From assembly GCA_900708905.1 (NCBI GenBank), contig CAADRB010000025.1:1531761-1595760 (forward strand): 64,000 bases of DNA. Reading direction: 5' to 3'. A model generated the notes under the pieces. That model ran no database searches, was not told the DNA's origin, and was given only the letters and a program-made list of their open reading frames with translations. The DNA comes from Hymenolepis diminuta (taxonomy: Eukaryota; Platyhelminthes; Cestoda; Cyclophyllidea; Hymenolepididae). Numbering within the stretch: the first letter of the stretch is position 1; each line of letters begins with the position of its first letter. Of the stretch, positions 35,201 to 46,900 are shown piece after piece. The position numbers and the translations under genes were made by a program.

Positions 35201-36063
35201 CACCTAAACTTGGCCGAACTTTACCCAAACAATTATGGCCACTCTACATTACGGTTCTTATTTCGTTTCATACAGAACCTCATTTTAGAGCCTAGATATT
35301 TAATTTAGAAATTTTGCGCTTTTAGAGCACTTTAACTTGTAAAAGGTTCATATCTCTCGCTAAGGACTAAAACTGAAAGTTAAGAATGGCTTAAATTTCT
35401 ACTCTAGCAGCTTCCACAATCAAGAAACTAAAAGCAAAGTACTTGATATCATCAGGTATTCACTCAATCTCTCAAAACTGTTATAAAATATAGGTAGGAA
35501 AAGGAACACTATGGGGTAGTAGCCTTGGGATTTACCCTTATATATTTAGCTAAAATGAAGATGAGCAAAAATCCTTTCCTTGTCCCCTTTTAGGTTCAAT
35601 GCCAAATTGCGTAGATGGAGCCGGTGGCTGGAAAAATCACATCCCCGCAGCAGGAAATCGGGTGGGTTACGGCCCACAGGGTCACACAACATGTCCAGGT
35701 TGCATGGGATTGGCTGACTCAATGGGTGACCTTTCTCGTCGCAGTGGACCCCAAGATTGTCATAGTAGCAACCAGGCTCCAGAGCCTATTCGGGGCGGGA
35801 ACTCGGCGAACCCAAATTTGGACTCAGAGGACTCTCCAATCATGCTGAGTTCGAGTACTGGTCTTGAACGCGATGTGCGCGAACTGAAACGTTATGTACG
35901 CATGTTTGTCAATCGTCAAAAGGAAGGGGCACGTAAAAATACGATTGCCATGGAATGGCGCACAATGGCTTTAGTCCTTGACCGTCTTTTCTTCTTTGTC
36001 TACATTGCAACCATTGGAATCACTGTGATCACTGTATTTACTGTAAAAAAACGTACGGCGTAA
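23158..36063 (+). CDS. Cys-loop ligand-gated channel subunit, nicotinic type with anion-like pore motif
   Basis: Ten exons: 23158-23257, 24957-25150, 26311-26420, 27050-27185, 28067-28252, 29266-29476, 30726-30812, 30897-31015, 34658-34961, 35594-36063. They sum to 1917 nt (638 aa) with consistent phases. Features in order: signal peptide (about 1-24); loop D Trp95 in CWSMHKW; loop A WTPDIQLFN; Cys-loop Cys168-Cys182 with 13 residues between, YFPYDTQVC; loop B FGSWTYD; M1 (280-302); linker PPESPAKMMLG; M2 (about 310-329); M3 (343-364); a long cytoplasmic loop with a DD-rich and an Asn-rich run; M4 (about 608-630). The fold, WTYD and M1-M4 place it with nicotinic receptors. Loop C (about 243-267) has no vicinal Cys pair, so it is a non-alpha-type subunit. 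PAK replaces the usual GEK before M2, as in anion-selective relatives; flatworm acetylcholine-gated chloride channels (SmACC) are the named precedent. Chloride selectivity and ligand are inferred. The protein acts in the plasma membrane as part of a pentamer. Confidence 0.93.
26989..27024 (+). repeat. (TA)n microsatellite just before a receptor exon
   Basis: A nearly pure TA tract, interrupted by GCA at 26998-27000, ends about 25 bp before the 3' splice site of the exon starting at 27050. Length changes here would alter the branch-point region. Confidence 0.85.
28385..28505 (-). repeat. SINE-like repeat fragment
   Basis: It lies in the receptor intron 28253-29265. On the minus strand GCTGCAAAGTCACAGATCAA and CGAGATGT...GAGCAC keep the family word order, and TTCTCATCAGAGTG lies in the body position. 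It is strongly degraded. Confidence 0.35.
29174..29223 (+). repeat. (CT)n tract inside a 10-bp perfect inverted repeat
   Basis: ATTATACTGA at 29174-29183 and TCAGTATAAT at 29214-29223 are exact reverse complements flanking a CT tract (29189-29215). The tract ends in CAG, a textbook 3' splice site, 48 nt before the acceptor that keeps the receptor frame (exon start 29266). Use of the upstream CAG would add a TAA stop. Confidence 0.8.
33455..33590 (+). repeat. SINE-like repeat fragment (body)
   Basis: It lies in the large receptor intron. GTTTGGCTAATAAAGGGAC, AAATTCGACTTCCTCA and CAAGGTGAGTGTTAAAAAG correspond to the 3' body of the family (compare GGATAAGTGTTGAGAAATG at about 16279). The head is not recognisable. 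Confidence 0.35.
34091..34140. other. Assembly gap
   Basis: Fifty consecutive Ns lie in the receptor intron 31016-34657. The uniform length suggests a scaffold join of unknown true size. No exon is missing by phase count, but gap-spanning repeat structure cannot be judged. Confidence 0.98.
34213..34425 (+). repeat. Second dispersed repeat family, copy 2
   Basis: It aligns by eye with 18795-19005 in the SKI2 gene: TGAGTTGAAACAC, AATCGTAGAGGAATTGG, a GA-rich middle, GAGCTTGATATGAACATC and ATGAGTCACACTG. It lies next to the assembly gap, which may have been caused by this repeat. Element type unknown. Confidence 0.4.
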
Positions 36064-36191
36064 AAGAAGCTTTAATCGAGCCAAACAGATAGAAAACACG
36101 CGTTCTATCGCTCATCCCGCTCACGTTCTTCCAATCATATCTCCCCTCTTTCATTAGCGAATTATCATCAGCGAGATAAATGTCAATATCC

Positions 36192-36197
36192 AATAAA
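36192..36197 (+). terminator. Polyadenylation signal of the receptor gene
   Basis: AATAAA lies 129 nt past the receptor stop codon (stop at 36061-36063), followed by a TTTGATTTGTTGT-type T/GT-rich stretch. Distance and downstream element fit a normal animal 3' end. Confidence 0.65.
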
Positions 36198-37995
36198 ACT
36201 TATACTTCACTTTGATTTGTTGTATGCTTTGACCAATGGCTATCAAAAATATGGAATCACCCCATGATAATAAGAAAAGTATTTTAATTAGTGTCTGATA
36301 ACTGAAACGGATGGTATTGGCGAGGTGGGTGATTCATAATCTATAATTTAGTTTTTGCAATTTAGCCGAAAGAGAAAAGGATTAACTTTACCGGCTAAAT
36401 CTGTGTTTACATTTCGCGCCATTTTTTATGGTGAAATTAGCTAACGTGTTTAACATTCATATTGCAAATTTGCTGTTCAGTAAAATTTAATGTACAATTT
36501 CATTCCATGACCCACAACAATGGGAAAGCAAGTTTTAATCATGAAATTCCATCTGAATACCAGAAATAGCAAAATCATCCTGTAAGGGTTGAAATAGTAG
36601 TTTATAATAAAGTCATAATTCTAAGGGTCTTGCTTGACATGATTTCTGAGTCGTTAATTTTCACATAAGGGGTATATTTCACTCTGGAATGTCCAAGTGT
36701 TCCGAAGTTCGTTTTTTATAATTTGATCCCTGGGTCTTTGCGTGAGTTAGTGTTTGCGATAATCAGTTTTTTACCAGTAGATTTAATGGAATGGTTGGTC
36801 ACATCGCATTGATTCATTTGTATCATCTTAGAGTTGGCGCGACTAACAACGGTGTTTTAAATAAAGCAGAGCTCGCTTGAATTCACTCATGGAGGACTTG
36901 GACTTAATCAATAATGAAAATTACTACCTCACTTACTGCCATTTTTGGAAAAGGACTCATCATTTACAAAAATCATAATGATCTGGCAAACGTATGAAAC
37001 CATTGCTGAAGTTATTTCAAATACTTGAGACTAATTTGACCCCATCTTGACGGCTGCTATGACAAACATCTTAAATATTTGACCTCATTTCTAAAATTCC
37101 GGTTAATGCAAGTATGTCTTCTCTCAATTCTGTCAAAGTCAAACTATTTATGGGGTCGATACAATTAGACTCAACTTGAGTGTTTTATTTAAGTAAAGGA
37201 ACGTGATTTCAGGGTAGTTATCTGCATTTAGCGCCTGCGAATATCGATTATCGATTATTTTAGTGGCCCTAACACAAATCTTTTGCTATTAAGTCAATTT
37301 GGTTATCGTATCTATGATACGTGTTGATAGAAATATATATCAGCATTACACTGCAAAATATATAAATAAATTTGAAATATAACGATCTCGCGCAGAGATC
37401 TAACTTAGTCCTCAGGATCTAATTAATTCAGGTGACGTACATGCTGTTATTAACTGAAAAACCGGACAGAATACAGTCTTTACAAGAATAAAGGTTTGCA
37501 TTAATATACATTATCTTAAATACGTTCTTCCACAACTTGGAAAGAATTTAACCCTTTTAGCTTAAGGCAGCTGTAATCAAACGCTACTAAATTAATTTTT
37601 TTTACGACTTAAACTGGGAAAATTACAATTAAGATAGAACCGCGGTATTGCTACTATGAAGCAACCGAATTACAATCTAATATTTGTTAGCGAATCACCC
37701 ATTGATGATAAACATCTCCAAAACTGACTTCTATGTAAATTTTGCAATCCCGTATTTCATTTATTGTCAACGCTGCCCTTAAGTTCTTCCCTGGTTAAGG
37801 AGACAAAAAAGGATGAACCTCACCCGAAATTCTGGATAAGTTTCAGCCACTGCACCTGCGAGTATTCATACGACAGTGTCTGGTGCGTCCGTATACGCGA
37901 ACGCAACTTGATTTTAAAGATTGCCAGACGAGAAAAGCCCTATCACATTCTCTGTGTGGCTAAAACATTCGTAATATGTTAACGAATGATGTCAA

Positions 37996-38054
37996 ATAGA
38001 TAGATAGTTAGACAGACAGACAGACAGCCTGCTAGGCGCGCATGCGCCTAACAG
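37996..38054 (+). repeat. GATA/GACA microsatellite followed by a GC-rich hairpin
   Basis: ATAGATAGATAG runs into four GACA units (37996-38027). Directly after it CTGCTAGGCGC (38029-38039) and GCGCCTAACAG (38044-38054) form an 11-bp stem with one mismatch around a 4-nt loop. Confidence 0.8.
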
Positions 38055-38190
38055 TCATGTACTGACAGGCTCCTCTGCACGCGTGAATTCACACAAACTT
38101 CGTGGTGGTACAGACAGACTCGCGAAAGGCAGGCGTGTAGTCTATTGGTTGTTGGCTAACTGCGCGCGTCCTTAATAGGATGGTGTTCAA
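38029..38190. promoter_or_regulatory. CpG-rich patch in the convergent spacer
   Basis: CpG dinucleotides are dense (GGCGCGCATGCGCC, CACGCGTG, CTCGCG, TGCGCGCGTCC) against very CpG-poor surroundings, and there is an inverted CCAAT box (ATTGG 38144-38148). It resembles the patch at the ARID2/SRP68 divergent promoter. No transcript can be assigned, so the regulatory role is only a possibility. Confidence 0.25.
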
Positions 38191-40972
38191 GCCATATTAA
38201 AGATTCAATTACCTAGCCCTCTCGCTTGATTCTATTTATTGTGATGCTGTTGTTTATTGCTAGTACCTGATTCTAAGAAGTATGAAATTTCATGAGCATC
38301 GTTAGCCAATGACACCTGTGAAATAGCCTTGTGGACGGCGAACTAAATCACGATTTTCGTTTTTAAATGCCTTTTAAAATAAGCTTTAACTTCCTGCTGT
38401 TTTAATGCCAAGTCGATGTTTTATCCCAGAGCAATTAGAGCAAGTTAAGTTTAACTATTTGAATGAATATTTTAGAAATTTCTTTGGCTCTTTGTAATTT
38501 AACTCTCAGATTTCTGAGTGAGATTCTGTCCACAAAAGAATATAAGGTAAAATTGATTTTTTGGCCATTTTCAAATTCCTAAATTTCTAATTTTGTATCG
38601 ATTCAAGAGTAGAAATTCGACGTAAACTTGTTGCTACCTCTTTTTAATCGATATTCGATAGTCAAACAATACCACGATAATTAATCATCTGCCACATACA
38701 CACTCTGTGGATGTAACATCATCATCTGGTTGGTTTGACAACTGGATGATTCACCGCAAAAGCCATCGAAGATAACCGCTGTGTCGTGAAACAGATACTA
38801 CTGTGTTTATGTACCCAATATGTCAGTGCAAACATATAACTGCGAAAAATAGTTCCATTCGATATATATGAAACTATTTCTACTCTCTTATTCGATTGGA
38901 CCAAATTGCTTTTTGAATTTTCGCAGAAAGGTGCTGGCATCCAATCTATGGGCCTATCGGTTTTCCTGAGGTCAAGATGAATACAGTGTTCGCCTATGAA
39001 TGGCGATTGATAAAAACGAAAGGCCCCTCATGAATAAGGTGAGAAAATATTTGACTGAAATTAAAAAACGCCTATCACTGGATTTAGAATTCCGATAGAA
39101 CACAAAAAAAACAGAATATAAGTATGTAAATCTCATAATCACCAGTTGATACATCGAATGCGATTATGTCATGACAAATACAGATAACGCTCAAGTGCCA
39201 GGTATCATCATTAATAGAGCTAAAGGTATCACCATAACAACCCAACTCTTCATTGACATTCATCCCTATTCCCAAATTCCATTTAAAGAACGGAATGCTC
39301 AAATTCCTCATCCCTAATCACTTCCGTCGGTCATCAATCATGCCGTCCTTCTCATGACCAGTTGGTCCCAGATTTATTGAAAAAAGGGATTTAAAGGAAA
39401 ACTCGAAGATCTCACAAAGTGCGAAGAAAAAACGCGCTCAAAACCCTGGAGTTGAGCTATTTGAATACGGTTAAGTGGAGTTGATTTGTACCATTTGCTA
39501 CTAACTGTCTGGTAGCTATGATGATGCGAGAGGTGCCACAATCCAATCTTATAAACTTGCACATTTTTCTCTGCCATTCAACGAATTATAGCAAAATTGT
39601 CAAACGCTTGATTGCGAAAATGCAAATACAGTACATTCGTCATTTACTAACATTGAAATTTAAAAAAAACCTTTATTTTTCAAGCTTAAAATCCTCATAT
39701 TTCACGCTCCTCTACCTTCGCCAAAGTGCTTCTTCCTCTTAAGGTAATATCATTTTTTACGAACTAAACGAATAAATATAATAAAATACATCCGATGTTT
39801 ATGCACAAATTTTAAGAAAATTTCCTACATTAAAGTGAAGATCCCCTTTAGGACCTTGTTTTCGGTATCTACTTTTCGACCACCCATCTCCTTCACCCAA
39901 TTTAGAAACTACATATCGAGCTTCAATCTATTGTGCCTATTAGTCATTCTCCTTCTCTTAAGTAGCCCATCGATTAGCCTCAGCTATCTTGCGTCCGCAC
40001 ACTAAAACCTCAACTTCCGAAGGCCATTAGGGGAAGTCATCATAACGCTTGATTTGAGTTACTTGATTACCGTTCTTCCCAGGCTTGGAATGAAGTCTAC
40101 ACTACAAGGCAGCCAATCCATCCCATACATCGAAAGTTATGTGTGAAATTGCACTTCCATGATGATTAGAATGTGATTAGAGTTTTAGGCCTTTTGCCCT
40201 CTTCCTAATGGGTTTGAGTGACAATATTAATAGTACATTTATTAATTTTAAAGACGAAGACTTTATCAGTGGCTGCTTACCTTTATATTCCAAATTTACT
40301 TATGTCCAGAAAAGCATGATAATGACTGAATACAGTCCAAACTTTAAAATACTCTGAGGTAAACCAGTTTCTTGGAGGTTTCATTTAAAAGCCATATGCA
40401 CAGCTAATATAGCAGGAAGCAGAAACCATGGGCAAATCAGTATTTAAAATAGTTGTATTTAATTAATAATGATGCCAGAGTACGTGTAAACAATGAGAAT
40501 AAAATATACACGAGAAGTAGGGGAGACGGCAAAAGAGAGGCTCAAAGTTAAGATACAACTGCAGAGAGAAAGTTAGAAGAATATTACGTATAGACATTGA
40601 AATAACACCGCCACGGACACAAATAAGAGAAGGGGAAGAGTGAGATGGGGTGGATTAGAAAGAAGGGACAAAATAAAACTAGCCACAGTCACAAAATACA
40701 CATATTTGCATCATTAGCATGAAATGACAAATTCGCGTATAAAATTCATCAATGGCGTCTCAGTAGATAAAGTCACAAGCAGGACTAATAATCAGAGTCT
40801 GTACACAATCAGTGTTATGCGTCTGTCTTGAGTTAGGGAGCACGGTAGAGAATGCAAGATACATGATATAAAACAGGTTAGAGAGGGGACTGAAGCTGAT
40901 CACTGTACACAGAGGGGTTTGTGGTGGTGGATATAGCCTGTACACAGAGAAGGGATATGAGACTTACACGAG

Positions 40973-43900
40973 CTACCTAAAGTTCTGGGAATTTCCCTCT
41001 GCCCCAGAGGCGTCAGTTGCCATGACGGCGAGGCATTTCACAAGAACATTCGACGCTTCCTCTCCAGACAAAGCTAAGTCGACAAGCAACGGTTCAAAGG
41101 CGCTCAATCGTCTAAAGTAAGGGAAAAACAAGATGAACACCATTCTTGTTATAAATTGGCTATCTCAAACCGTAGTGTACTTACTTTCTAGCAAGAGATG
41201 AGTTGGTGACAAGGTTTTGCAGAATCAGAGCAGCTGTAAGACGAATGTGTTTAGTGACAGGTCCCTCCTTAGACTTTTCTGTAGTAGAAGGGAGGAAATC
41301 GGATTGAAGGGTCTGTCGAAATTCTCGCTCGGCCATTGCCGTTCGAGTAACGTTGACGGAGGGTTTAGTGGTGGTCAGGGGTGTTAAAGTCGCCTCCCCG
41401 CTAGAGGTTACAAATGGCATGTTGCAGTGGTTCTCTCGAAGATGTTCCAATAAAGACAAAGAACCTCGTCGGATGGTTGATTGCTTGCAGCCTGACCAGA
41501 GGCATGTCTACATTGATAATTTAATTAGAAAACTTAGAGATGAGTAGGTGTGGATTGTTCTACTCTCTGATAAACCTATCAATATAACTCCACAGTCGAG
41601 TGCTTTATTCACCTTAGACTCATACACACTTCTCATTCCAATAGTGGGTTTAGTTTCAATTGTGAGAAAGTGTTTCCAACACTCATTTCGGAGAGGGTAA
41701 AGACAAATTAAACTCTCTATTTAAAAGTATTATATATCCGTTTTTACTAAAGATGGTATACACTGTACTATTTGAACATGCAGATGAACAGCTGTAATTA
41801 TGAGAAATTAATCTGGAGAAGATTTGGTCCTCCTCAACCTTGCTTCGTTATGCAATATTTGAAAGAGGATCGGACTGGCCGTTGATATGGAGTGACCTAT
41901 TCAATTCTCTGGCCCCGCGTTTTACTTTTGATTACATTTGATTCCTTAATTCATCACCTCTACCTACCTATGAGACCATCATTAGTATACTGGGTTTGAC
42001 TTTTCTAACTTTACTTGGCAACACTTTTATTGTTGATCACACAAACACTGAAGAAATGATAATCAACATCTGTTGGTATGTCGTTTTCCATATTAAGTTA
42101 ATTTGACTAATTACAACACGCAGAAAGTTTCGATTCTGAAAAAATAAGATGAACCTCGACGGCGATTGATCGAATGCACTTTGTGCAATAATGATAACAT
42201 GCCCTCAAATCATAGAAAAAATTACTCTACCGTGAGCACAACGAAATGCAATGGTTATATCAGAAGTTCAAATCTATGAGAAAAGAATAAAGACGCTTCT
42301 CGATTCCGTTAAAAGTGTATTTGAATATTCTTATTCAATCTTTCTGTTGATTAAGAATAATCAGTGCAACTGGTAAGCGATTTTTCCACTGACAGATCCC
42401 AAACCGGGCTTAAGGAATGCTGTGATATTTAGTAAATAAAGACCAAATGCAATTTGATACTTAAGACAACACTGAGAAATGTGTAACAAAAAAGTGATGC
42501 TTAATAGGAAAGTATCAGAAAGCCTTCACAAACGTTCACTACTTCGGTTAGTATATCGTATACTAAACTACTAAGCAAACTCAACGATTTCCAACCTCAT
42601 CAAAGGAGGCTGTGCTTCAATATTATTTTAATATCTTAAACCACTGGCCAGAAAAAAAACTCTTAGTCAACTAACCGTATCTTTTGCGTCTCAGTCATGC
42701 TAAAGAATGTTGAAATTTGCATATATACTTTGACTTCTTTGGAAATCTTAAAAGGATATTTGAGAGACATACTATCGAATTTATCACTCTCTGTAGACCA
42801 ATGAAGATTATACTCAACAACTTACAAGATGCTGTTGACCCTTCAATGATTCGAAATGGCTCGAGTAGACATGTGCAAAGAGCCGATCACCCGAGGGAAA
42901 CGACCTCCTACAATCCCCTCCCCACATGCAGACAAACACCGTGGAAGTTGCCTGCCGAATCGATTGTTGAGTCGTAGTGATCTGTTGTTGAGGGGCTGTA
43001 GAAATCAACTGGGGTTGTTGTTGCTGGGGCATGATTGCCGCAGCAGGAGTCGGTGCGATCGACAACTGAGCATTGGGGGCGAGGGAGTAGAGGAAAACTT
43101 GTTGTGGAGCCCCAGTAGGCACACAACCACTTGCTGTGGATGTCGCAGCCAAGAAGGTTCCAAGACAAGTCAGTGTCTGTGGCGCCGCAATGTCAGAGTT
43201 AGTGCTAATAACTGTTCCTGGAGCAGCAGCTGACTGCATAACAAGAGATGGTCGACAAGGGGTTGTGACTCTACTAGCAGGATTCTGAGTCGGGTTTTGA
43301 GCAGTAGGGAGGAGGGTGCGGAATTGCAGAACCCCTTGAGAGGCATCGATTAGTGTGGGGGCGGTCCCGGTAGGCTGGGCTGTGTTGGTTGTGAACCCAT
43401 TCAGCATTCTTTTTCCATCCATAATGGGAAATGCGATAGCAGAAGCGGCGATTACCGGCTGTTGAATTTGAATCGATCCACTACAAAGGAGAGAAATATG
43501 TGAGAGTGAGCTAATGAGACGCGAAAAACGCGAGCTTTTCAAAACTTGGCTTGGGGGTTGGTGCCATCTGAGACTGGATTTATGTCAATAAAGTGTAATA
43601 TAAACAAGCATACAGGCTTGAGCCCAGAGATTACACGTATTACTGTCAAAGTGAAAGAAGTAATTTACTTTGCATAAAAGTCCCACCAAAACAAGAGGTG
43701 TAAGATGTTGGAGGGGGTGAAATAGAATTTAAGTGCAATAAGTGGGTTGTCATCGATCTAACTTTCCTGAGTAGTGATACGTCTTAATAACTTCTCTAAC
43801 GGTGCATTTTTTATCATAAAATGTGACTCCGGAGTGGCTTAATTTGAGAGCTTTACACGCTTAATTGAGTTTCAAGCAACTAACCAGTACTCTATATCAG

Positions 43901-46900
43901 CCATATCCTGTTACTCCTACTCCAATCCTACCTCTTCAAGGAATTATAGCAATAAACCCACTTGTCGCAGTCATCATCTCTCTGTGCTGTTATTCGGTGG
44001 AAATTACGAGATAGCTTGCAGAATAGAGACGTGCTCCTTCCTAAGTTGTGATTTAGATAAAAATTAGAGCTTAACCCGCAACACTATCACCACTATCAAA
44101 GTATAATTATAAATTTACCAAACTGGGCATCTCATTTCTGGCAGCAAAGCAAGTACTTTGGTCTTTTGTGAATGTCTTATCATTGCATAAAATGATCAGA
44201 AAACACGAAAAAAGGAACACAAATAACAGGAAAGAGCTCTTCAGCTTTGATTAAATATACAACGTTATAAGTAGTTTTCAAATCAGCTCCAAGTTCTTGA
44301 ATAAATCAAGTACAAATTCACAAGCTTTAAATGCACTTTGTGGGTCATTTATTAAGTAGAAAATCAATATCATCTGCTGAGTGGAATCTGAATCAATAGT
44401 CTACTATTCATTTAACACGCAGAAAGTGATCTACATAAACATAAATCTAAAATTTTGCCCTTAGGAGGTGCCTTAGAGCCTCTGATATAACGGTAAGAAG
44501 GCACTGAGGTAATTAAGGCTGTTCGAACTTAGAAAACTGAGTAGAGATCCAATATTATTGTCACTTTATTAAGAGAATATACAATCACTTATATAGATCG
44601 GGATAAATTGGGACTGATTGGCTATCAAGTAAGCCAGTAAAGTAGAAATAAGGAGATTTCACTTTTAAGCTCTAGGATAGAGGAAAAGAAGTATACGAGC
44701 AAACGGATACTGTCCACGGAATCCTGTGAAGTTTGTTAAAGGCAGCGAAAATAGTAAATTCTACTTGCTATTCCAAGGCAATATTAACATATTTTTGGAT
44801 TTTAGGATCACTAGGAGTTAAGATTCCAAGGATTCTGAAAGAAAACATGTTTTCCAACACATCTTAATTATAGAGATGCAGTTTGGGAACAAATAAGCGA
44901 AATTCGAATCGATGATATTTAATAAGGTAAAAGATATGTAATCTTTCTTTACGAAATTCAATCCAGGGAAACTACAGACTTTCCGACTGACAAAGAAATA
45001 TTATTAGAATCAATGAATAATACTATTTAAAATGTATGGACTTAAGAAATATAAGAGAACCAGTGTTACTTTTAAAAAGTAGCTCACTTTGTGGTAAGTT
45101 CAATAGGTCCATTAGTCGACACGGGAATGAAACCATCAACGATTGAAGGTGGGTTCGTAGCAGTGGTCAGAAGTTTGATGGGCTGTGGGGCGGCAGCAGT
45201 GGCCCCATTGATTAGACTTGAGACACCACCGGCAGGGTTGGTGGCGCTGTTTGTCAACACTCCTCCTCCTCCATTTCCATCTCCACCGTTAGTCTTGATT
45301 GTCTCCTCAAATAGGCGTATCTGTTTCGCTCCTGGTGGTACCACGGTTTCTGAGGAGGCGATTGTGGAAGGCGTCTCTATAAGATTGACGGCGCTTCGTT
45401 TGCGGTTAGTCTGCAAAAGACGACCGGTTGAGATGAAATATATATCTACATCACCTCTTGAAAAACCGGTATAAACCAATCACTCAGTTCGCTCAAACAT
45501 TCATTTCTAGATGTTCCTCCCCCGGATCTTCATGCATTCATAATTCATTTGATGGAGATTTAACTGCCCCAAATCTCCCGCTTTTAACTTCAAATATACT
45601 CACTGACATCCAGATTAACTTATTATGGCATTTTTCCATTCTAAACTACGCGGAGTTATGTGCGTCGGTGGAGCAACAGTCAACGTAAACGTTTACCAAA
45701 TAAGGGATCACAGATTCGATAATCAGGCGCACATGCTCTGATTGGAATGACAAAACGTATTGGTTAAAAATAATTGAAAGAGGAATAGCAGAATGGGAGT
45801 ATCTCAACAGGAACGTCCAAGGAAGATGTTCCTCTGACGAGCGTTGGAAAACGGTTTTCTTTAATGGACTGGAGACATATTATGCAAACATTAAAATTGG
45901 CATCAAGAAAGCCAACTTTTCACATGTTAAAGATCGATTGAGTTATTTGAATAAAAATACTGAGTGGTAATCATTTAGATATTTCTTCATCAAAATAGTT
46001 TTGGGGGGCAAGTAAGGGGCTCTCACACTCTAAAGGCATGTGTCAAAAGCGGTCATAACTTTTCCCTTATGAGCGAAATAATTCTTTTCTCATCAATATG
46101 AAGATTAATAATTTATTTATATTCACGGCGAAAATGGGTAAATGCGTAAACTGTTTGCTTTTATTTAAGTCCAAAAGTCCGATCTCAGACTATAACGCAC
46201 CGGTATCTAGGATAAATTTAAAAATAACACAAGAAAATTTGCAAGTCTTGGTGAATCAAGAATCTGAATAACAATAAATTAGAGATAATCTTTTATCTTG
46301 ATAGAGGATAGCTAGGAGTATTGAGTTTGCACTTCCATTTGTATTCATTATTAATAGACAAGGGAAATGTTTAAGAGATTGATCATCCTTTTCTCCATGT
46401 CCCTTCTTGCGTCTTAAAGGAAGGGAAGCAGGATTCGATATGAACGAGTGTTTCTAATTAAGGGACCTGGGAAGACACTTATAAAATGGATTTTAGGAAT
46501 GCCGCTAGAGTCAAGCAAGTCTATTAAGCGTAATTCCAGGGTTGTAAGTGCGTACGTATAAGCGCGTGCCTGCGAGCCAGCTACCGTTCCAACGTAGCTC
46601 GTGACGTCACACACAAAAATATCCGTAGCAGTATAATTATTAGCATCATCACACAACAATAAACACAGAGCGCCAATCGGCATTGACTTCAAGGTCATCC
46701 CATGTTCACGTGACCTCGACACAACGCACATGTGCGGCCATACAACACAACAAACCAACACACGTGTCGCAAAGCGCGCGTCACAACGCTTGACCTTGAG
46801 ATGTTCCAATCAGATCACAGCCGCACACCACACCCTCGAAACCCCATCTTGTGCAGACCACGTGGAGATGTCACACAAACGTAGACTTACTCTTGGGGTT

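Larger units (their letters stand above)
36200..40972. other. Spacer between receptor and ARID2 3' ends
   Basis: The two neighbouring genes converge here. No open frame shows a domain. Contents are a GATA/GACA repeat with a GC-rich hairpin and CpG-rich patch at 37996-38190 and otherwise AT-rich DNA. The ARID2 3' UTR should occupy part of the right end; TTTATT at 40238-40243 is a minus-strand AATAAA candidate but lies 730 bp away. Confidence 0.5.

Noticed and set aside
42856..43233. 125-codon plus-strand frame
   Set aside because: It is the antisense shadow of the ARID2 exon encoding the first C2H2 finger.
45091..45474. 127-codon plus-strand frame
   Set aside because: It is the antisense shadow of the ARID2 exon 45410-45088, which has homology-supported neighbours and exact splice phases.
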